A DNA stretch of 9,393 bases. Origin: Anaerolineales bacterium UBA3071. GTDB lineage: Bacteria; Chloroflexota; Anaerolineae; UBA3071. The DNA is taken from positions 1 to 9,393 of the forward strand of contig DFBV01000001.1 of the NCBI GenBank assembly GCA_002366755.1, given 5' to 3'. Each line of letters starts with the position of its first letter. Position 1 is the first letter of the stretch. Made by a program: the position numbers and the translations under genes. Shown here piece by piece: positions 4,625-9,393 of this stretch. Below the pieces are notes generated by a model. The model was given only the letters and a program-made list of their open reading frames with translations, was not told the origin of the DNA and made no database searches.

Positions 4625-6850
4625 ATGCAAAAGCACAGTTACAGCGCTCGCATCGGCGAGCATGAGATCATCATTGAGACAGGCACGCTGGCCCGCCTGG
4701 CGGGCGGTGCCGTCACCGTGCGCACGGGCGATGCCGTCCTTCTCGCCACGGCCACGACATCACGGAAACCGCGCGAGGGGATCGATTTCTTCCCCTTGAC
4801 CGTAGACTATGAAGAGCGGCTCTACGCTGCCGGACGCATCCCCGGCAGCTTCTTCCGCCGGGAGGGGCGTCCCAGCGAGGCTGCCATCCTCCTGTGCCGC
4901 CTCGTGGATCGCCCGCTGCGTCCCCTTTTCCCAAAGGGTTATCGCAACGACGTTCAGGTCATCCTCACTGCGCTCTCGGCTGACCAGGAGAACTACCTGG
5001 ACATCATCGCCATCATCGGTGCCTCGACGGCGCTGACAATCTCCGACATCCCCTTTGCCGGCCCTGTGGGGGCTGTGCGGGTCGGCCACGTGGATGGGGA
5101 GTACGTCTTCAACCCCACGGCCAGGCAAATGGAGCACAGCATCCTTGATCTACGCATGAGCGGAACCGAGGATGCCATCTTGATGGTGGAGGCTGGCGCG
5201 CACGAGGTACCCGAGGACATGATCCTGGAAGCGCTCCAGCGAGGCCATCGGGAGATGCAGGAGATCATCCAGCTACAGAAGCGGATGGCCGCCGAGCTAG
5301 GCAAGCCCAAGCGGACGTTCGTCCCCGCGTTACCTTCAGATGAGGTGCGAGCCGCTGTGGACCTGCGGTTGGGGGGGCGTTTGGCTGAGATCATTCGCGG
5401 TGCTTTGTCCAAGGAAGAGCGGAACGCTGCCTTGCGCGCACTCCGGCAGGAGTTGGTCACTGATCTTGAGGAGACTCTTGAGCCGCGAGAGGTCAAAGCG
5501 GTCTTCGATGACATCCTGAAGGAGATGGTGCGCCAGCGTATCCTGAACGAAGGCATCAGACCAGATGGGCGCGACACCACGACCATTCGTCCCATCTCTG
5601 TCCAAGCAGGCGTGCTGCCCCGCACGCATGGCAGCGGCCTCTTCACCCGTGGGGAGACTCAGGTGCTAACCATCGCGACTCTGGGCACGCCTCGAGAGGC
5701 GCAGACGCTGGACACGCTGCAACCCGAGGACAGTAAGCGTTTCCTGCATCACTATAACTTTCCTCCCTATTCCACCGGCGAAACTCGTTTTCTGCGCGGC
5801 CCCAAGCGCAGGGAGATCGGACACGGCGCTCTGGCAGAGCGAGCCCTTGCGCCCATGGTTCCAGAAACGGAGGAGTTTCCCTACACGATCCGCTTGGTGT
5901 CCGAGGTGTTGGCGTCCAATGGTTCCAGTTCCATGGCCTCCGTCTGCGGAAGCACGCTGGCGCTGATGGATGCTGGGGTGCCCATCAAGCAGCCGGTGGC
6001 GGGTATCGCCATGGGGCTGGTCACGGATGGTGGTCACAGCGCGATCCTGAGCGACATCCTGGGCATGGAAGACCACGTGGGCGACATGGACTTCAAGGTT
6101 GCTGGCACCCGCTATGGCATCACCGCGCTGCAAATGGACATCAAGGCCAGGGGGCTCAGCTACGAGATCTTGGAGCAGGCTCTTCATCAGGCGCACGAGG
6201 GGCGGCTGCATATTCTGGACAAGATGCTGGAAGTGCTGGCCGAACCAAGAGCGGAGATGTCACAGTACGCGCCGAGCATCGTGACCATCCACGTTGACCC
6301 TGACAAGATCGGCAAGATCATTGGCCCTGGTGGTAAGATGATCCGTGCCATCCAGGAAGAGCACGGCGTCAAGATTGACATCGAAGATGACGGCTCCGTC
6401 TACATCGCCGCTACCGATGGCCTGGCCAGTAAGGCGGCCATCGCAATGATCGAAGAGCTCGTTGAAGAGGCCGCGATCGGCAAGATCTACACGGGCAAGG
6501 TGGTACGCACGGAGAACTACGGTGCCTTCGTGGAGATTCTGCCGGGCACAGATGGCCTGGTGCACATCTCGCAACTGGCCGACTATCGGGTGCCCAGCGT
6601 AGACGACGTGGTTCGGGTGGGGGACGAGATCATGGTCATGGTCATCGACATCGATCCGGTCACCCACAAGATCCGGCTCTCCCGCCAGGCCGTGTTGGAG
6701 GGGTGGTCAGCGGAGGAAGCGCGTGAACGTGACCGCCGCCCCTCCGGGGGCCGGCGTCCTTCCCGTCCCGGCTCGGGCGGTTCTTACAGCAGAGGATCAA
6801 GGTCGGATGACAGCGAGCGGCGCCGGACGCCTCCACGCCGCCGGCGCTAG
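4625..6850 (+). CDS. pnp: Polynucleotide phosphorylase
   Basis: The protein is 741 aa. It degrades RNA 3'-to-5' with phosphate to nucleoside diphosphates, as a trimeric ring in the cytoplasm. Domain order is complete. RNase PH-like domain 1 spans about 8-140, with FFRREGRPSE at 76-85. The all-helical linker spans about 145-235. The catalytic RNase PH-like domain 2 spans about 310-535, with TRGETQVLT, FLHHYNFPPYSTGE, GPKRREIGHGALAERAL and the metal/phosphate-site residues D483, D489 and K491 in EDHVGDMDFK. The KH domain spans about 551-612 (GPGG loop 567-570) and the S1 domain about 617-687. The last 40 residues form a disordered Arg/Ser/Gly-rich tail ending in PPRRRR. The ATG at 4625 has AGAGG 8 nt upstream; a TTG at 4619 is too close to that SD. 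The gene lies downstream of rpsO and 59 bp upstream of lepB. Confidence 0.98.
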   Translation: MQKHSYSARIGEHEIIIETGTLARLAGGAVTVRTGDAVLLATATTSRKPREGIDFFPLTVDYEERLYAAGRIPGSFFRREGRPSEAAILLCRLVDRPLRPLFPKGYRNDVQVILTALSADQENYLDIIAIIGASTALTISDIPFAGPVGAVRVGHVDGEYVFNPTARQMEHSILDLRMSGTEDAILMVEAGAHEVPEDMILEALQRGHREMQEIIQLQKRMAAELGKPKRTFVPALPSDEVRAAVDLRLGGRLAEIIRGALSKEERNAALRALRQELVTDLEETLEPREVKAVFDDILKEMVRQRILNEGIRPDGRDTTTIRPISVQAGVLPRTHGSGLFTRGETQVLTIATLGTPREAQTLDTLQPEDSKRFLHHYNFPPYSTGETRFLRGPKRREIGHGALAERALAPMVPETEEFPYTIRLVSEVLASNGSSSMASVCGSTLALMDAGVPIKQPVAGIAMGLVTDGGHSAILSDILGMEDHVGDMDFKVAGTRYGITALQMDIKARGLSYEILEQALHQAHEGRLHILDKMLEVLAEPRAEMSQYAPSIVTIHVDPDKIGKIIGPGGKMIRAIQEEHGVKIDIEDDGSVYIAATDGLASKAAIAMIEELVEEAAIGKIYTGKVVRTENYGAFVEILPGTDGLVHISQLADYRVPSVDDVVRVGDEIMVMVIDIDPVTHKIRLSRQAVLEGWSAEEARERDRRPSGGRRPSRPGSGGSYSRGSRSDDSERRRTPPRRRR

Positions 6851-6909
6851 GAGATAGGCCAATAGCTGATCGGATATGCACAAAGCTTCGGCCATCAAGC
6901 GATAGGGAC

Positions 6910-7482
6910 ATGGACATCAACGACGTGCAACATCCCTCTGTCGATGCACCACCCGCCGGACGGGGCCGCTGGGTGAGAGCGGTTCTGCGCGAACTGCTGG
7001 AAACGATCGTTCCAGCGGTGCTCATCGCCGCGCTCATCCATCTCTTCCTGGCTCAGGCGACGCGAGTCTACGGCCAGAGCATGGAACCCAACTTGCACAC
7101 AGACCAGCGGCTGATCGTGGAGAAGGTCTCCTATCGCTTTCATGGTCCTCGTCGGGGTGACATCGTAGTGCTCAAACAGCCGAGCTGTGATGATTGCGAG
7201 CTGCTGATTAAACGGATCGTCGGATTGGCTGGCGAGGAGGTCGCCGTCCACGATGGCCAGGTGTATGTTGATGGCCAATCATTGGAGGAGCCCTACCTGT
7301 CCCGGGTCACCAGAGGGCACTACGAGTCTGTGCGGGTGCCTCCCTTGCACGTTTTCGTGCTCGGCGACAACCGTGGCGCTTCGAACGATAGCCGTTCGTT
7401 TGGCTTCATTCACCGTGACGAGATCCTCGGCAGGGCCTGGGTCTCCTACTGGCCGCTTGATGAGGTCGGTATGGTGAGGTAG
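6910..7482 (+). CDS. lepB: Signal peptidase I
   Basis: The protein is 190 aa. It is a membrane-anchored serine protease that removes signal peptides from exported proteins on the outer face of the membrane. A short cytoplasmic N-terminus is followed by one transmembrane helix (about 32-50). All family boxes are visible: GQSMEP with the nucleophile S57, the RRGDIVVLK strand (81-89), the general base K101 in LIKRIVGLAGE, and GDNRGASNDSR (152-162). Two cysteines in a CDDC arrangement (93 and 96) lie on the extracytoplasmic side shortly before the catalytic lysine. That is not a standard part of the family core, and they could form a disulfide. The SD is weak (AGGG only 2 nt from the ATG), suggesting dependence on upstream translation. 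The gene is 59 bp after pnp and 24 bp before the next gene. Confidence 0.95.
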   Translation: MDINDVQHPSVDAPPAGRGRWVRAVLRELLETIVPAVLIAALIHLFLAQATRVYGQSMEPNLHTDQRLIVEKVSYRFHGPRRGDIVVLKQPSCDDCELLIKRIVGLAGEEVAVHDGQVYVDGQSLEEPYLSRVTRGHYESVRVPPLHVFVLGDNRGASNDSRSFGFIHRDEILGRAWVSYWPLDEVGMVR

Positions 7483-7488
7483 CAACCC

Positions 7489-7500
7489 GGGAGGCCTCCC
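7489..7500 (+). repeat. Perfect 12-bp palindrome before the permease-HAD gene
   Basis: GGGAGGCCTCCC is its own reverse complement and fills most of the 24-bp gap after lepB. Its left half, GGGAGG, is the only SD-like sequence for the next gene but lies 12 nt from the ATG at 7507, longer than ideal. Folding of the palindrome could mask it. Confidence 0.45.
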
Positions 7501-7506
7501 GCTTTC

Positions 7507-9348
7507 ATGGCCGCTTCCGATTCCTCTGGATTGTTTAGCATGAGCACTCGTTGGAGTCCGCTCACCAAAGGCATCATCGTCGTCAGCAGCGTCATCGCTA
7601 CGGTCTGGGTGCTCTTCCGCTTCAGCAGGCTGCTGTCCCCGGTGATCGTGGCTATCATGTTGGCCTACGTGGTGAACCTGCCGGTCTCCTGGATTGTGCG
7701 ACGCACACGTTGGCCACGCACGCCCGTGGTGGTCGGCGTGTTCGTTGTGCTGATCGTGCTGCTGACCCTGGCGCCGGTGTTGATCACCCCTAGGCTGGTC
7801 GCTCTGGTGCGGGATCTCAATGTGGACATCCAGGGAGTCATCTCAGCCATCCAGCAACTGACGGCCCGGCCCCTTGTCCTGTTCAACGTGGAAATCCCCA
7901 CGTCAGACCTGGTGACGCAGGTGACCGGCGCGCTGGCCGATCTGCTCTCGCCCTTCGCCTCGGGTGCGATCTCCTTTGCCTTCGGCGTGGCGACCACGGT
8001 TGGCTGGCTGCTTCTCATCCTCGTCGTTTCCTTCTACATGGTCAAGGATGCCGGGCGGTTCGCTCGTTACGTGGAGGAGCGCCTTCCCCCTGCCTACGAG
8101 CAGGAGTTTCGGCATCTGGGTCGCGAGCTGGGCGAGATCTGGGATGGGTTCTTTCGGGGCAGCCTCGTCGTAGGCGTCATCGATGGCCTCGTTTTCGCCA
8201 TTGCGCTGACCATCGTCGGCATGCCCAACGCACTGATCCTGGCGCTGATCGCCGGTCTGTTCGCGCTGATTCCCAGCATCGGCCCGGTGCTGGCGGCCAT
8301 TCCCGCCGTGCTGCTGGCGCTCTTCCAGGGTTCCACCTACCTCCCGCTGAGCAAGTTCTGGTTTGCTTTCCTGGTTGCGATGATCTACCTGGTCATCTTC
8401 GAGGTGGATAGCCTCTACACGGTGCCCCGCGTTTTGGGACAGCGGGTGAAACTTCATCCGGCGGTGGTAATCGTTGGGGCTGTGGGCGGTGCGTTCCTCG
8501 GTGGACTGCTGGGCGTGCTGCTTGCTGCACCGGTCTTGGCTTCGGTGCGTGTCCTCGGCGGCTACGCCTACCGTAAGCTCTTCGACTTGGAGCCCTTTGC
8601 CGTCCCCGCCATGCGCGCAGGGGAGGTGGCGATCCAGGAGAAAGGGCTGATCGCCGGCCGGCTGGTAGAGGCGGTGCTCTTCGATCTGGATGGCACCCTG
8701 CTCGAGAGCGACAACGCGCTGGAGGAGCAGTGGGCAGAGCGGTTGGGTCGTGTGAAGAGGCTTTTGCCCAATGGCGACGCTCGCCGGGCTGCGCGCCGGC
8801 TGGTGATGGCCGCTGAAGGGCCGGTCAATGGTCTCATCACCCTACTGGATCGCCTGAGCCTTGACGACGAGACCTTTGCGCTGAGGCGAAGGCTGCGACG
8901 TTGGAGTGACAAGTCGGCTGCTTCCGAGCCCCGCCTGCTGGCTGGCGCCGCGGAAACACTGAGGGCACTGGCCCGATACTATCGGCTGGGGGTGGTGACC
9001 ACCCGCAGCCGGGCCGACGTGGAATCATTTCTGTCTGGCGAGGAATTGCAGGAACTCTTGACGGTGGTGGTTACCCGTGACAGCAGCCAACGGCTCAAAC
9101 CACACCCGCAGCCCGTGCAGGATGCGGCACAGAAGCTGGACGTGGACGTGACACGCTGTGTCCTGGTGGGCGATACGAGGGTAGACATGCGCGCTGCCAA
9201 GGCCGCGGGCGCGCTGGCAGTAGGCGTCCTCAGCGGGTTTGGGGAGCGGAAGGATTTGATACAGGCTGATCTGATCCTGGAAGACGTGACAGAATTGGAG
9301 CAATGGCTGTTGCGAAGGAGCAGGAACGGGTTGACGAGCAAAGAGTGA
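7507..9348 (+). CDS. AI-2E-family membrane permease fused to a HAD-like phosphatase
   Basis: The protein is 613 aa in one uninterrupted frame. Residues about 20-355 form an AI-2E/UPF0118-type permease: paired N-terminal membrane helices (22-65, 73-95), an extracytoplasmic region, then more helices (about 150-180, 217-275, 284-303, 316-350). The family segments IPSIGPVLAAIPAVLLAL (255-272) and LHPAVVIVGAVGGAFLGGLLG (316-336) are present. Members export small molecules, or ions in Na+/H+ antiporter relatives; transport of AI-2 itself is shown for few. Residues about 386-605 form a complete HAD phosphatase: DLDGT with nucleophile D393 and acid/base D395, motif II VVTTR (496-500), motif III K531 (LKPHP), motif IV GDTRVD (D556, D560), and a helical cap at about 402-470. 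It resembles phosphoglycolate phosphatase-like hydrolases. The HAD domain should lie in the cytoplasm. The start is uncertain: the ATG at 7507 or 7540 (12th codon). Confidence 0.9.
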   Translation: MAASDSSGLFSMSTRWSPLTKGIIVVSSVIATVWVLFRFSRLLSPVIVAIMLAYVVNLPVSWIVRRTRWPRTPVVVGVFVVLIVLLTLAPVLITPRLVALVRDLNVDIQGVISAIQQLTARPLVLFNVEIPTSDLVTQVTGALADLLSPFASGAISFAFGVATTVGWLLLILVVSFYMVKDAGRFARYVEERLPPAYEQEFRHLGRELGEIWDGFFRGSLVVGVIDGLVFAIALTIVGMPNALILALIAGLFALIPSIGPVLAAIPAVLLALFQGSTYLPLSKFWFAFLVAMIYLVIFEVDSLYTVPRVLGQRVKLHPAVVIVGAVGGAFLGGLLGVLLAAPVLASVRVLGGYAYRKLFDLEPFAVPAMRAGEVAIQEKGLIAGRLVEAVLFDLDGTLLESDNALEEQWAERLGRVKRLLPNGDARRAARRLVMAAEGPVNGLITLLDRLSLDDETFALRRRLRRWSDKSAASEPRLLAGAAETLRALARYYRLGVVTTRSRADVESFLSGEELQELLTVVVTRDSSQRLKPHPQPVQDAAQKLDVDVTRCVLVGDTRVDMRAAKAAGALAVGVLSGFGERKDLIQADLILEDVTELEQWLLRRSRNGLTSKE

Positions 9349-9393
9349 CGAGAGACGTTGCTCTCTTGAATGGTTCAGGCAAGCCCGGGGATG

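Noticed and set aside
4083..4663. Minus-strand open frames of 180-190 codons opposite rpsO and the pnp spacer
   Set aside because: They are antisense to rpsO and the pnp start, Ser/Arg/Pro-rich, with no recognisable motif; shadows of a GC-rich region.
9350..9365. Possible terminator (GAGAG/CTCTC) after the permease-HAD gene
   Set aside because: The stem is only 5 bp and is followed by TTGAATGG, not a T-tract; not strong enough to call.
9391..9393. ATG at the very end of the window, possible start of another gene
   Set aside because: A GGGG run precedes it directly, but only one codon is visible, so no gene can be supported.

Overview
The window is GC-rich bacterial chromosome with dense coding, short intergenic gaps and several GTG starts with strong Shine-Dalgarno (SD) sites. 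No mobile element, CRISPR array, tRNA or rRNA was seen. My best guess at origin is an uncultured or thermophilic Chloroflexota (Anaerolineae-like) bacterium. This rests on gene content, on the style of the AI-2E transporter and PNPase, and on a secreted-type C-terminal tail (…IFPLIMKDG) resembling the '[YF]LPLV[LM]K' endings I remember from Anaerolineae surface proteins. It is an inference, not an identification.

Left part (about 1-2913, minus strand): three genes in the same direction with 62-87 bp gaps probably form one operon. In transcription order they are a YbaK/EbsC-type aminoacyl-tRNA deacylase, a seven-bladed beta-propeller protein of unknown role, and a radical SAM enzyme with a C-terminal four-cysteine (SPASM/twitch-like) region. 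A near-consensus sigma70 promoter (TTGACG, 17 bp, TATAAT) lies about 100 nt upstream, with a perfect 10-bp palindrome touching its -35 box.

Middle (2913-4624): a divergent promoter region of about 440 bp separates the minus operon from the plus-strand genes. A plus-strand promoter candidate with an extended -10 precedes a leader of about 185 nt containing three clear hairpins, then a class I SAM methyltransferase starting at a GTG. Directly behind it lies an extended -10 promoter for rpsO (ribosomal protein S15, exactly 89 aa once the correct GTG start is used). A structured 378-bp spacer follows and leads to pnp. A near-identical small hairpin occurs in both the rpsO leader and the pnp leader.

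Right part (4625-9393): pnp (polynucleotide phosphorylase), lepB (signal peptidase I) and a 613-codon gene joining an AI-2E-type membrane permease to a complete HAD phosphatase are closely spaced and all on the plus strand. The rpsO-pnp order is the classical bacterial arrangement linking translation and RNA decay. The permease-HAD fusion and the propeller/radical SAM pair are the least ordinary parts of the window.

I see no clear, complete new defence or biosynthetic system. The points most worth a second look are the fusion protein, the propeller/radical SAM operon, and the RNA-level structures around the methyltransferase, rpsO and pnp.
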